Positions 9,843-22,890 of a DNA stretch of 64,000 bases are shown in pieces. This DNA is from Pectobacterium punjabense (GTDB lineage Bacteria > Pseudomonadota > Gammaproteobacteria > Enterobacterales > Enterobacteriaceae). A program made the translations under genes and the position numbers. The stretch is from assembly GCF_012427845.1 (NCBI RefSeq), contig NZ_CP038498.1, forward strand, positions 186,001 through 250,000, written 5' to 3'. How positions within the stretch are numbered: the stretch's first letter is position 1; each line of letters starts with the position of its first letter. The notes under the pieces were generated by a model, which saw only the letters and a list, made by a program, of their open reading frames with translations, searched no databases and was not told the DNA's origin.

Positions 9843-10946
9843 TTACTGACGTTTTTCCAACAGTACGCCGCACTCCATATGGTGGGTGTAAGGGAATTGA
9901 TCGAACAGCGCCAGACGGCGAATATCGTGGGTTTCCGATAGCGTTTGCAGGTTGCTACTCAACGTTTCCGGGTTGCAGGAAATATAAAGAATGCGCGGAT
10001 ACGCCTGTACCAATTTCACCGTTTCGTCATCCAGTCCGCTGCGCGGCGGGTCAACAAAAATAGTCTCACACTGGTAGCTTGTCAGGTCGATGCCCTGTAA
10101 GCGATTAAACTGGCGTACGCCCTGCATGGCCTGCGTAAATTCTTCTGCCGCCATGCGGATAATCTGCACGTTTTCTATCTGATTCGCGGCGATATTATAT
10201 TGTGCCGCCGCGACGGATGGTTTAGCGATTTCGGTCGCCAGCACGCGCTCGAAGTTTCTTGCCAGCGCGAGAGAGAAATTGCCGTTGCCGCAATACAGCT
10301 CCAGCAAATCCCCTTTCGAATCCGCCGTTGCATCCAATGCCCATTCCAGCATCTGAATATTTATCGCGGCATTTGGCTGCGTGAAGCTGTTTTCCACCTG
10401 TCGATAAATCATATTCCGGCCTGCAACAGGCAGACATTCATCGACATAGTCTCGATCGAGGCAGATTTTGGTTTTCGTCGCGCGACCAATCAACTGTATA
10501 CGGAACCCCTGCGCCGTCAGGCTATCGCGCAGTGCGCGGGCATGTTCCTGCCATTCTTCGTTCAGTGCGCGGTGATACAGCAGAGACACGATCACTTCGC
10601 CGCTTAGGGTTGACAGATAATCTATCTGGAACAGTTTACGGCGCAGTACGGAGTCAGGTTGGATTGCGGCAAGCAGCTCAGGCATCAGGTGATTAATCAG
10701 TTCACTGGCTGCTGGAAAGCGATCGACCCGAATGCGCTGTTTGGTTTGCTGGTCAAACATGATGTGATAAAGCTCGTCACCATCGTGCCAGATACGGAAT
10801 TCGGCACGCATCCGGTAGTGGCTGACGGGAGAACGGAAGACGACAGGCTCCGGCGCGTTGAAAGGTGCCATCATTCCACGCAGACGCTCTGTTTTCTCGG
10901 CAAGCTGGTCGTCATAGTCTTCGATAGGCAGGATTTCTGGCGTCAT
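9843..10946 (-). CDS. trmA: tRNA (uracil-54-C5)-methyltransferase
   Basis: 367-residue SAM-dependent enzyme that makes ribothymidine at position 54 of tRNA; E. coli TrmA is 366 aa. Visible motifs are the SAM-binding block [14 protein letters not shown] (about 216-229), the DPPRSG loop (about 299-304), the nucleophile Cys324 in ISCNPETL and the general base Glu358 in HMECGV, the same positions as in E. coli. There is no Fe-S cysteine cluster, which distinguishes it from RlmC and RlmD. It is read away from the btuB riboswitch region, so its promoter shares the 10947-11090 interval with that of btuB. Confidence 0.95.
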   Translation of the reverse strand: MTPEILPIEDYDDQLAEKTERLRGMMAPFNAPEPVVFRSPVSHYRMRAEFRIWHDGDELYHIMFDQQTKQRIRVDRFPAASELINHLMPELLAAIQPDSVLRRKLFQIDYLSTLSGEVIVSLLYHRALNEEWQEHARALRDSLTAQGFRIQLIGRATKTKICLDRDYVDECLPVAGRNMIYRQVENSFTQPNAAINIQMLEWALDATADSKGDLLELYCGNGNFSLALARNFERVLATEIAKPSVAAAQYNIAANQIENVQIIRMAAEEFTQAMQGVRQFNRLQGIDLTSYQCETIFVDPPRSGLDDETVKLVQAYPRILYISCNPETLSSNLQTLSETHDIRRLALFDQFPYTHHMECGVLLEKRQ

Positions 10947-11084
10947 GATTTTCTCGTCTGAACAGCGTCTAAAAGGGGGTTATTGGCCGGGAATTGTAGG
11001 GAATCCGGCCAGGAAGTCCAGTTTTGTTACGTTATTATCCTGTAGTGATATAGAAGTCTAGACTTCCGCAATTCGCGATTGTAG

Positions 11085-11375
11085 GATGAGCGTCCGGCCT
11101 TGTTTCACAAGTCAAAAGGGAATCCAGTGTAAATCTGGAGCTGACGCGCAGCGGTAAGGAATGCCCCGGCGATAGCATTATTATGCAGACACTGCCTTCA
11201 TATTTTGAGGGTGGGAAGTCATCGCTTTCGTTGTATCCCTTACCGTTGTTTATGGTTTGTGGTAACAACGGCATCCAAGCCCGAAGACCTGCCGGAATAC
11301 GTCGCAATTGGTTCTGCATATCGCGTGCTATTAACAGAGCCTGCGGCATCCTTATTATTTCTCGGATGCTTTAAC
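11085..11375 (+). promoter_or_regulatory. cobalamin (AdoCbl) riboswitch of btuB
   Basis: The conserved B12-box and core elements appear in order: AGGGAATCCAGTG (about 11117-11129), the CTGACGCGCAGCGGTAAGGA block (11141-11160), GACACTGCC (about 11187-11195), GTGGGAAGTCATCGC (about 11211-11225) and GCCCGAAGACCTGCC (about 11279-11293). The expression platform is a hairpin GGCATCC...GGATGC (about 11344-11369) placed just before the btuB ATG, where it can hide the ribosome site. High adenosylcobalamin would shut off btuB translation, as in E. coli. Confidence 0.95.
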
Positions 11376-11376
11376 A

Positions 11377-13254
11377 ATGATTAAAAAAATTTCGCTGCTG
11401 ACGGCGCTTTCTGTCACGGCATTTTCTGGCTGGGCGCAGGAAAACAGTTCATCTCTAAATTCGTCATCGGAAAAAAAAACCGATGACGTGGTGGTAACAG
11501 CAAATCGTTTCGCACAGCCGGTTTCTTCGGTGTTGGCAGCAAACAGCATTGTAACGCGAGCTGATATCGATCGCTGGCAGGCCAAGTCGCTCAATGATGT
11601 TATGCGCCGTTTGCCGGGAGTCGATATTGCTGAGAATGGAGGGCGAGGGCAGCTCGGATCGGTATTTATTCGTGGTGGAAGTGCGAGCCATGTGTTGGTA
11701 CTGGTTGATGGTGTTCGTATGGCATCTCCTGGTGTAACGGGCAGTATTGATTTTAGCCAAATACCCATGTCGCTGGTACAGCGTATTGAATATATTCGCG
11801 GTCCTCGTTCAGCGGTTTATGGTTCTGACGCTATCGGCGGGGTTATTAACATTATTACTGAACGTGCCCAGGATGGCGGGGTGCTAAATGCCGGTTACGG
11901 TTCGCATGCTTACCAAAACTATGATGGCTCAGTACGTGGCCACGTGAGTGATAATACCGTAGTGAGCGTTGCAGGAAGCTATGAAGCGACTCACGGATAT
12001 AATGTTTATCCTTCCTCGTCTTTGCCGGCTGATAGAGATAGTGATGGTTATCGCAGTAAATCTTTTTGGGGAGCGTTAGAACAGCGTTTTTCTGAAAGTA
12101 CTTCCGGTTTTGTCCGTGCTTATGGATATGACAATAATACGGATTATGACGCTGTTTTTAGCGGTAGTAGTGATAAGCGCTATTTGAATACTCGAAATTA
12201 TGATGCTGGGCTGAAATTCAACGAAGGTATATATTCCAGCCAACTCATAGCTAGCTACCAAACCTATGATGATCTTAATTTTAACGACGCTACCGGAAAA
12301 TATAACGGAACAATTACGCAAATTGAGCAACGTAACTTGCAATGGGGTAACGTCTTCAATGTTGGCAATGGCAGCTTAAGTCTGGGGGCAGATTGGCGCA
12401 ATGAACGCGCTGAAGCGGGAGGCATGTCTGCGTATACGAATGCTCAAAGCCGCGATAATACAGGGGTATATCTGACTACTCAGCAGCAATTTGGCTCTGT
12501 TACGCTAGAAGGCGCAGTACGTGGTGATGATAATCAACAATATGGCCGACATGGCACTTGGCAAACAGGCGCTGCATGGGAGTTTGTTGACGGTTATAGA
12601 TTCGTAGGCTCTTACGGTACGGCATTTAAAGCGCCAACATTTGACAAGATATATGACACGGCATTCTCACAGGGGAACCCCAATTTATCACCTGAAGAAA
12701 GTAAGCAGTGGGAACTTGGCGTGGAAGGCTTAAGTGGTCCGGTAAACTGGCGTCTTTCTGGGTACCGAAATGAGGTTGATAATTTAATCAACTACCGTTC
12801 GATTACTCCGATGCTGGGGACATACGATAATATCGGCAAAGCGGTAATGACCGGGGCTGAGTTTACGGCCGCCTATGATACATGGTGGTTGTCGCATCAG
12901 GTAACTCTGGAGTATTTGGATGCCAAGGATAAAACGGCAGATAAAGCCTTAGCTCGTCGTGCTCATAAGAAAGCAAAGTATGAACTTTCTACGACATTGG
13001 AAAATAATATCAATGTGTCGTTGACGTGGCTTTACCAGGGAGCTCGTTCCGATACTAATTTCGATGTTTTCCCTTCGCAACCTGTCAAGCTCGGCGGATA
13101 TAGTACTTGGGATCTCGCCGCATCATATCCAGTCACCTCACATCTGACAGTTCGTGGTAGAATCGCCAACCTGTTTGATAAAGATTACGAGACGGCATAT
13201 GGCTACCGCACGGCAGGGCGAGAATACTATCTCACAGGAAGCTATACCTTCTAA
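11377..13254 (+). CDS. btuB: TonB-dependent vitamin B12 outer membrane receptor
   Basis: 625-residue outer-membrane beta-barrel that imports cobalamins using TonB/ExbBD energy; E. coli BtuB is 614 aa. A Sec signal peptide covers residues 1-20 or so (cut near GWA-QE), the TonB box is DDVVVTANR (about 36-44), the plug domain follows (NDVMRRLPGVD, GSVFIRGG) and the barrel ends with the assembly signature terminating in Phe (YYLTGSYTF). The ATG is six bases after the riboswitch hairpin. The barrel region is noticeably A+T-richer than the flanking genes, common for phage-exposed receptors. The end overlaps murI by 56 bases, the same overlap as in E. coli. Confidence 0.96.
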   Translation: MIKKISLLTALSVTAFSGWAQENSSSLNSSSEKKTDDVVVTANRFAQPVSSVLAANSIVTRADIDRWQAKSLNDVMRRLPGVDIAENGGRGQLGSVFIRGGSASHVLVLVDGVRMASPGVTGSIDFSQIPMSLVQRIEYIRGPRSAVYGSDAIGGVINIITERAQDGGVLNAGYGSHAYQNYDGSVRGHVSDNTVVSVAGSYEATHGYNVYPSSSLPADRDSDGYRSKSFWGALEQRFSESTSGFVRAYGYDNNTDYDAVFSGSSDKRYLNTRNYDAGLKFNEGIYSSQLIASYQTYDDLNFNDATGKYNGTITQIEQRNLQWGNVFNVGNGSLSLGADWRNERAEAGGMSAYTNAQSRDNTGVYLTTQQQFGSVTLEGAVRGDDNQQYGRHGTWQTGAAWEFVDGYRFVGSYGTAFKAPTFDKIYDTAFSQGNPNLSPEESKQWELGVEGLSGPVNWRLSGYRNEVDNLINYRSITPMLGTYDNIGKAVMTGAEFTAAYDTWWLSHQVTLEYLDAKDKTADKALARRAHKKAKYELSTTLENNINVSLTWLYQGARSDTNFDVFPSQPVKLGGYSTWDLAASYPVTSHLTVRGRIANLFDKDYETAYGYRTAGREYYLTGSYTF

Positions 13255-14056
13255 CCTGCCATCCCGCCCTACGGTTCTGGTGTTTGACTCCGGCGTAGGT
13301 GGGCTGTCTGTTTATGATGAGATCCGGCAACTCCTGCCGGATCTTCACTATATATACGCATTCGATAACGAAGCGTTTCCCTATGGTGAGAAATCACAGC
13401 AATTTATTATTGAGCGCGTGGTTGAGATTGTAAGTGCAGTTCAACAACGCCATCAGCTCGCATTGGTTGTGATTGCTTGCAATACGGCAAGTACGATTTC
13501 CCTTCCTGCTTTACGTGAACGCTTTACTTTTCCTGTCGTGGGCGTTGTCCCAGCGGTTAAACCGGCGGCTAAGCTGACGCGCAACGGCGTTGTTGGCCTA
13601 CTGGCGACACGGGCAACCGTTCAACGTCCGTACACACATGAGCTGATTGCTCGCTTTGCTACGGATTGCCAGATTTTGTCATTGGGATCGTCAGAACTGG
13701 TCGAGTTAGCAGAAGCGAAATTGCAGGGGGAGCCGATCTCCATTTCTGAACTGCAAAGAATTCTGCGCCCTTGGCTGCGTTTACCGGAACCGCCAGATAC
13801 GGTCGTGCTTGGGTGTACGCATTTTCCATTATTAGCAGAAGAACTGAAAATGGCCTTGCCAGATGGTACACGTCTTGTCGATTCTGGTGCTGCTATAGCT
13901 AAAAGAACAGCATGGTTGATTGCTAATCTGGATAATCCTCCACTTTCGACAGATAAAAATCTGGTTTATTGCCTGACAATTACGCCTAAGGTAGCGACTC
14001 TCTGGCCAATATTGCAGCGTTATGGCTTCGATTCGCTGGAAAAACTGCCACTTTAA
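13199..14056 (+). CDS. murI: glutamate racemase
   Basis: 285 residues, the E. coli length, with the start inside btuB in another frame. It converts L- to D-glutamate for peptidoglycan. The two catalytic cysteines are visible, Cys94 in VVIACNTAS and Cys206 in LGCTHFPLL, with Asp30 in the FDSGVGGLS block. The ATG at 13199 gives MATARQGENT, analogous to the UDP-MurNAc-Ala-responsive N-terminal extension of the enterobacterial enzymes; an earlier in-frame start at 13154 would lengthen it beyond family norm. It has no separate promoter and depends on read-through from btuB or a promoter inside it. The rRNA operon promoters start about 50 bases after the stop. Confidence 0.95.
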   Translation: MATARQGENTISQEAIPSNLPSRPTVLVFDSGVGGLSVYDEIRQLLPDLHYIYAFDNEAFPYGEKSQQFIIERVVEIVSAVQQRHQLALVVIACNTASTISLPALRERFTFPVVGVVPAVKPAAKLTRNGVVGLLATRATVQRPYTHELIARFATDCQILSLGSSELVELAEAKLQGEPISISELQRILRPWLRLPEPPDTVVLGCTHFPLLAEELKMALPDGTRLVDSGAAIAKRTAWLIANLDNPPLSTDKNLVYCLTITPKVATLWPILQRYGFDSLEKLPL

Positions 14057-14107
14057 TCGCTTTGTGGGTGAATAGTAGACAAACGATAATTATTTTGCAT
14101 TTAGCAC

Positions 14108-14135
14108 TTGTCAGCCGCCGAGAAGTCCCTATAAT
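14108..14135 (+). promoter_or_regulatory. rRNA promoter P1
   Basis: TTGTCA, a 16-base spacer and TATAAT, followed by the G+C-rich discriminator GCGCCTCC. It is nearly the same as E. coli rrn P1 and is preceded by A+T-rich UP-element-like DNA (about 14083-14104). This is the growth-rate- and ppGpp-controlled promoter type. Confidence 0.9.
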
Positions 14136-14213
14136 GCGCCTCCACTGACACGGCAACAGCGACACGCGGTTGGGGTGACAGAAAAAGATTTAATAAAGAC
14201 GGTCAGTAATGAC

Positions 14214-14241
14214 TTGACTTTAAAGCGGATTAGCATAGTAT
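14214..14241 (+). promoter_or_regulatory. rRNA promoter P2
   Basis: TTGACT, a 16-base spacer and TAGTAT, with a G+C-rich downstream region (GCAGCCCGCGCC). It lies about 106 bases after P1, the spacing of enterobacterial tandem rrn promoters. Confidence 0.8.
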
Positions 14242-14271
14242 ATGCAGCCCGCGCCACCGTAGAAGTGGCAC

Positions 14272-14283
14272 TGCTCTTTAACA
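14272..14283 (+). promoter_or_regulatory. boxA antitermination site, rRNA leader
   Basis: TGCTCTTTAACA, the NusB/NusE-binding boxA. Just after it, 14291-14310 is complementary (one G.U pair) to 15978-15997 and forms the RNase III processing stem around 16S rRNA. Confidence 0.88.
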
Positions 14284-14432
14284 ATATAATCAGACAATCT
14301 GTGTGGGCACTCACAAGACCGTATCTTAACGATATAAAAGTCTTGAAGAGTGAACAACAGTAAATTCATTACGAATAAACAGTTTTAATTCTTTGAGCAT
14401 CGCTGACGAGTTCAGCAAATCAAACAAATCTT

Positions 14433-15953
<1,521 letters not shown>

Positions 15954-16091
15954 CCAAGAAGATGTGTGTTAAGTGAAGTGCTCACACAGATTGTCTGATG
16001 AAAATACTGAGCAAGCGCACCTGTTGATGTAATGAGTGTTAACTCATGCTGACGCGATAGTGCCGGATTTTAATTCGGTACGGATTTTCGT

Positions 16092-16165
16092 GTCCCCATC
16101 GTCTAGAGGCTAGGACACTGCCCTTTCACGGCTGTAACAGGGTTCGAATCCCCTTGGGGACGCCA
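16092..16165 (+). tRNA. tRNA-Glu (TTC) in the 16S-23S spacer
   Basis: Anticodon loop CTTTCAC, acceptor stem GTCCCCA/TGGGGAC and encoded CCA. It is 74 bases against the usual 76: the D-arm has lost one base (GGCTAGG) and the T-stem has three G where four are needed to pair with CCCC. The anticodon stem has one T/T mismatch. These single-base losses resemble those in the flanking rRNAs and are probably consensus errors. A Glu tRNA here makes this a tRNA-Glu-type spacer (as in E. coli rrnB, C, E and G). Confidence 0.92.
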
Positions 16166-16236
16166 ATCCGATAATGAGTGAAAGACATTATCATGAATAT
16201 CTTAAAGATGATTCTTCGGAGTCATGTTTACGATAT

Positions 16237-16248
16237 TGCTCTTTAACA
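16237..16248 (+). promoter_or_regulatory. boxA antitermination site, 16S-23S spacer
   Basis: TGCTCTTTAACA, a second copy of the leader boxA, in the usual position between tRNA-Glu and 23S. Confidence 0.85.
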
Positions 16249-16392
16249 ATCTGGAACAAGCTGAAAATTGAAACATGACAGCTGAACATACATGACGGCC
16301 TTCGGGTGTGTCGTGGTGAGTCAGTCTGTCAATGAGTCTCTCAAATAATCGCAGCGCGATGATGAATCGAAAGAAACATCTTCGGGTTGTGA

Positions 16393-19278
<2,886 letters not shown>

Positions 19279-19406
19279 ACAACACCGAAGGTGTTTTGTG
19301 GGTGATGAAAGACTCATAGAGAACGATATTCAGCTTGTTCGAAGATTGGTTCTGATGGTTGTGCGAGCGCGTAAGCAACGTATGACGGTTAGAATGAAAC
19401 AGAATT

Positions 19407-19526
19407 TGCCTGGCGGCGATAGCGCGGTGGTCCCACCTGACCCCATGCCGAACTCAGAAGTGAAACGCCGTAGCGCCGATGGTAGTGTGGGGCTTCCCCA
19501 TGTGAGAGTAGGGAACTGCCAGGCAT
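19407..19526 (+). rRNA. 5S ribosomal RNA
   Basis: 120 bases from TGCCTGGCGGCGATAGCG to GGGAACTGCCAGGCAT, with pairing ends and full agreement in length with E. coli 5S. I see no homopolymer loss here. Confidence 0.97.
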
Positions 19527-19576
19527 CAAATTAAGCAGTAAGCCGGAGCAATCCGGTGGTTGTAAAGAAATTCGGT

Positions 19577-19653
19577 GGAGCGGTAGTTCAGTTGGTTAGA
19601 ATACCTGCCTGTCACGCAGGGGGTCGCGGGTTCGAGCCCCGTCCGTTCCGCCA
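19577..19653 (+). tRNA. tRNA-Asp (GTC)
   Basis: 77 bases with acceptor stem GGAGCGG/CCGTTCC, anticodon loop CTGTCAC, T-loop TTCGAGC and encoded CCA. It differs from E. coli tRNA-Asp at very few positions. Distal tRNA-Asp followed by tRNA-Trp is the arrangement of E. coli rrnC. Confidence 0.97.
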
Positions 19654-19707
19654 CTTATTAAAAATTATGCCTGCTAATTTTAGCAGGCATAATGTTAAGA
19701 GAAATAT

Positions 19708-19783
19708 AGGGGCGTAGCTCAGTTGGTAGAGCACCGGTCTCCAAAACCGGGTGTCGCGAGTTCGAGTCTCTCCGCCCCTGCCA
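19708..19783 (+). tRNA. tRNA-Trp (CCA)
   Basis: 76 bases with acceptor stem AGGGGCG/CGCCCCT, anticodon loop TCTCCAAA and encoded CCA. The T-stem GCGAG/CTCTC contains a C.T mismatch where E. coli has a G.T pair. Last gene of the rRNA operon. Confidence 0.95.
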
Positions 19784-19786
19784 GAT

Positions 19787-19820
19787 AAAACCCTTCACGT
19801 TATCGTGAAGGGTTTTTTTT
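19787..19820 (+). terminator. rRNA operon intrinsic terminator
   Basis: Stem AACCCTTCACG / CGTGAAGGGTT with a four-base loop and a run of eight T, immediately after tRNA-Trp. Confidence 0.93.
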
Positions 19821-20222
19821 GATCTGCATTTTATGCTCGATCCTGTCTTGTATCCCTCTTCCTGATTTCTCCATTATTTATCTCTATCGAATACCTGGTT
19901 AATCTAATTCATTGTTATTTAAAAAATAAAATTCTTTAATGTCCTTCTGACAGATCGTGCTGATTTAGCTGTAAATATGCACAAAATCACCGTAATACCA
20001 GGTTGTGAACTTGCTCATCTACCTTGTTCGATATTTGAACTAAAACTATCTACAACCTGAGTGAAGAGTAAGTCGTTTTCAAAACATGCCTTCAGGTTAC
20101 ATTCACTTGTGAGTGATATCTGCCAACATCACATCGGTAGCGCTATAGCATAAATTTGCGGCGCTACGCTGTACCTGAAATCTGACTACGTAGCTGTAAA
20201 GCGACACAGAAGGAGTTTAAGT
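19821..20222. other. non-coding interval upstream of ytfQ
   Basis: 402 bases without a credible gene; the first half is A+T-rich. A seven-base inverted repeat GTAGCGC/GCGCTAC (20137-20143 and 20161-20167, 17 bases apart) sits 56 bases before the ytfQ ATG and is a candidate operator. A half-matched CRP-like TGTGA-N6-TCATC occurs near 20003-20018. The ytfQ ribosome site is AGAAGGAG (20207-20214). Confidence 0.4.
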
Positions 20223-21179
20223 ATGTACAGACGTTTACTGGTAGCTGTTGCTGTAAGCACGGCATTGTGCGGTGCCGTACAGGCAAAATCCTTAACTGTT
20301 GGGTTTTCCCAGATTGGTTCAGAATCAGGATGGCGCTCTGCGGAGACTAAAGTGTCAAAGCAGGAAGCAGAGAAACGTGGAATAACGTTGAAGATCGCTG
20401 ATGCTCAGCAGAAACAAGAGAATCAGATCAAAGCTGTGCGGTCATTCATTGCCCAGGGCGTAGATGCCATATTTATCGCACCGGTCGTTGCCACTGGCTG
20501 GGCCCCTGTCTTACAGGAAGCGAAAGAAGCAAAAATCCCGGTTTTTCTACTTGATAGAACGATTGAAGTTAGTGATCCATCTCTGTATACCGCTGCTATC
20601 GCCTCTGACAGTGTCTATGAAGGAAAAGTAGCAGGGGAATGGCTTGTTAAAGAAGCCGCAGGTAAACCTTGTAATGTTGTTGAGTTACAGGGAACGGTTG
20701 GGGCTAGCGTAGCGATAAACCGCAAGAAAGGGTTTGCTGAAGGTATAGCTTCGGACCCGCAGATAAAAATTATCCGTTCACAATCGGGAGACTTTACTCG
20801 CAGTAAGGGTAAAGAGGTGATGGAAAGCTTTATTAAAGCTGAACAGAACGGAAAAAATATCTGTGCAGTTTATGCACATAATGATGACATGGCCATAGGT
20901 GCGATTCAGGCAATTAAAGAAGCGGGGCTAAAACCTGGCTCACAAATAAAAGTTGTCTCTATTGATGGTGTCCCTGATATTTTCAAGGCCATGATGAATG
21001 GTGAAGCTAACGCCACCGTTGAGTTAACACCTAATATGGCTGGACCTGCTTTTGATGCTTTATTAGCGATGAAGAAAGATGGAAAGCAGCCTGAGAAATT
21101 TATCCAGACAGAATCTCGTTTATTATTGTCTGACACGGCAAAGCAGGAATATGAAACCAAAAAAGATCTTGGTTATTGA
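20223..21179 (+). CDS. ytfQ: galactofuranose-type ABC transporter, periplasmic binding protein
   Basis: 318 residues with a Sec signal peptide (1-21, cleaved after VQA). It is strongly similar along its length to E. coli YtfQ (318 aa): TVGFSQIGSESGWR at the N-terminus, the QQKQENQIKAVRSF block, APVVATGW and the INRKKGFAEG and SIDGVPDI segments. YtfQ binds galactofuranose preferentially over the pyranose form. It is the first gene of the four-gene importer and has a good AGAAGGAG ribosome site. A 180-base gap follows before the ATPase gene, unusually long for this operon, and holds a possible small reading frame. Confidence 0.93.
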   Translation: MYRRLLVAVAVSTALCGAVQAKSLTVGFSQIGSESGWRSAETKVSKQEAEKRGITLKIADAQQKQENQIKAVRSFIAQGVDAIFIAPVVATGWAPVLQEAKEAKIPVFLLDRTIEVSDPSLYTAAIASDSVYEGKVAGEWLVKEAAGKPCNVVELQGTVGASVAINRKKGFAEGIASDPQIKIIRSQSGDFTRSKGKEVMESFIKAEQNGKNICAVYAHNDDMAIGAIQAIKEAGLKPGSQIKVVSIDGVPDIFKAMMNGEANATVELTPNMAGPAFDALLAMKKDGKQPEKFIQTESRLLLSDTAKQEYETKKDLGY

Positions 21180-21290
21180 TATTTATAGTATGAATTCATC
21201 ATTTATATAAATTTTGCTAAATACCTAGCAGAAATATGAATATGGAAAAGTAGGTTTACCCTGTTTTCTGCTCATTTAAACAAAGGAGCA

Positions 21291-21413
21291 GTGAATATTG
21301 TCAGCCTACTTACCATCATCTTGCTCGGGTGTGACGTGGCCTTGTTAAGTTGTCGTATAGGTGATGCTGATGGAAACGACACGGTTGTTAGATATTCGGG
21401 GCATGAGCGTTGA
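21291..21413 (+). CDS. possible small membrane-like reading frame before ytfR
   Basis: A 40-codon frame opens with GTG at 21291, five bases after a strong AAAGGAG ribosome site (21280-21286). It begins MNIVSLLTIILLGCDVALL, a hydrophobic stretch, and ends with TGA inside ytfR in another frame (44 bases overlap from the ytfR ATG). It could be a leader peptide coupling translation into ytfR, or chance. I know no homologue. Confidence 0.3.
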   Translation: MNIVSLLTIILLGCDVALLSCRIGDADGNDTVVRYSGHER

Positions 21414-22890
21414 GTTTCCGGGGGTAAAAGCATTAGATCTGGTGGACTTCACGCTTAATCGCGGCGAGATAGTAGCGCTATTGGGGGAGAACGGTGCAGG
21501 TAAATCAACACTGATTAAGGCGCTGACTGGCGTTTATCATCGCTCATCGGGTGATATTATCCTCGATGGTATTGCGATTAATCCTGTTAATACGGCCCAT
21601 GCTCAATCATTAGGTATCGGTACGGTATATCAAGAAGTTAATCTATTACCGAATCTGTCCGTTGCGGCAAACTTATTTATTGGCCGTGAACCCACACGCT
21701 GGGGCATCGTTGACCAACATAAAATCTTGCGCCAAGCCGAAGCAATATTATTGAATTATGGGTTGATGATTGATGTTAGCCATCCGCTTGACAATTATTC
21801 TATTGCAGTTCAGCAAATTGTCGCCATTGCCAGAGCTATCGATCTCTCTGCTAAAGTTTTAATTCTTGATGAGCCCACGGCAAGCCTTGATGCGAAAGAA
21901 GTCGAGATGTTGCTGGATATATTACGGAAGTTGCGCGATCGCGGAATCGGCATGATATTTGTTACGCATTTTCTGGATCAGGTTTATCGCATTAGCGACA
22001 GAATTACCGTTTTACGCAATGGGCGGCTAGCCGGGACATTACCTACTGCAGAATTACCGCGTATTGAATTAGTTCAAATGATGTTGGGACACAGTTTTGA
22101 TGAAACATTATTGAAGCGGGGTAAACACAGTGACGTCTCGGGTGAGCCCATTGTGCAATTTAAACACTATGGCCGACGTGGCTCAATTAATGACTTCGAT
22201 CTTTCCGTGCGTCCTGGAGAAATCGTTGGTCTGGCTGGTCTATTAGGGTCCGGCAGGACAGAAACGGCACAATTGATATTTGGCATCAATGTGTCTGACG
22301 CCGGAGAAGCCAGGGTTGATGGCAAACAAGTCAGCATTCGTACGCCGCGTGCAGCAGGGAAGCTGGGTTTTGGCTATTGCCCAGAGGATCGTAAAACTGA
22401 CGGCATTGTCGGCGCAGCAACGGTACGAGAGAACATTATTCTGGCGCTTCAGGCACAGCGCGGCTGGCTGAAGCCCATTTCTTTACGTGAGCAAATCCGT
22501 ATCGCTGAAAAATTTATTAGCCTGTTAGGGATTCGCACACCCAATGCTGAGCAAGAAATTCAGTATCTATCGGGAGGGAATCAGCAAAAAGTCCTGCTAT
22601 CGCGCTGGCTGGCAACAGAGCCGCGTTTCTTGATTCTGGATGAGCCAACGAGAGGAATCGACGTTGGCGCACATGCCGAAATCATTCGCCTGATCGAAAG
22701 ATTGTGCGAACAGGGGATGGCGCTATTGGTGATCTCTTCTGAACTGGAAGAACTGACCGGCTATGCCGATCGCATCATTGTGCTGCGCGATAGGCAACAC
22801 GTTGCACATCTTGAACATAGCGAGATCTCGGTTGCCGCAGTGATGCAGGCAATCGCAGTACAAACGGGAGCGGCTGATGACAGACAATAA
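21370..22890 (+). CDS. ytfR: galactofuranose-type ABC transporter ATPase
   Basis: 506 residues, two fused ABC ATPase domains as in RbsA, MglA and YtfR. Domain 1 has Walker A GENGAGKST (39-47) and Walker B VLILDEPTASLD; domain 2 has a degenerate P-loop (GLLGSGRTE), the LSGGNQQKVLLSRWL signature and Walker B FLILDEPTRGID. Similarity to E. coli YtfR is high throughout. Starts at 21361 (GTG), 21364 (ATG) and 21370 (ATG) are in frame; I prefer 21370 because AGGTGA stands at normal spacing. The end overlaps ytfT by 14 bases. Confidence 0.93.
   Translation: METTRLLDIRGMSVEFPGVKALDLVDFTLNRGEIVALLGENGAGKSTLIKALTGVYHRSSGDIILDGIAINPVNTAHAQSLGIGTVYQEVNLLPNLSVAANLFIGREPTRWGIVDQHKILRQAEAILLNYGLMIDVSHPLDNYSIAVQQIVAIARAIDLSAKVLILDEPTASLDAKEVEMLLDILRKLRDRGIGMIFVTHFLDQVYRISDRITVLRNGRLAGTLPTAELPRIELVQMMLGHSFDETLLKRGKHSDVSGEPIVQFKHYGRRGSINDFDLSVRPGEIVGLAGLLGSGRTETAQLIFGINVSDAGEARVDGKQVSIRTPRAAGKLGFGYCPEDRKTDGIVGAATVRENIILALQAQRGWLKPISLREQIRIAEKFISLLGIRTPNAEQEIQYLSGGNQQKVLLSRWLATEPRFLILDEPTRGIDVGAHAEIIRLIERLCEQGMALLVISSELEELTGYADRIIVLRDRQHVAHLEHSEISVAAVMQAIAVQTGAADDRQ

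Noticed and set aside
19298..19534. 78-codon frame covering 5S rRNA
   Set aside because: It runs through the 5S gene and its spacer and has no protein-like character.
20003..20018. CRP site upstream of ytfQ
   Set aside because: Only one half (TGTGA) is good; the other half matches three of five positions.
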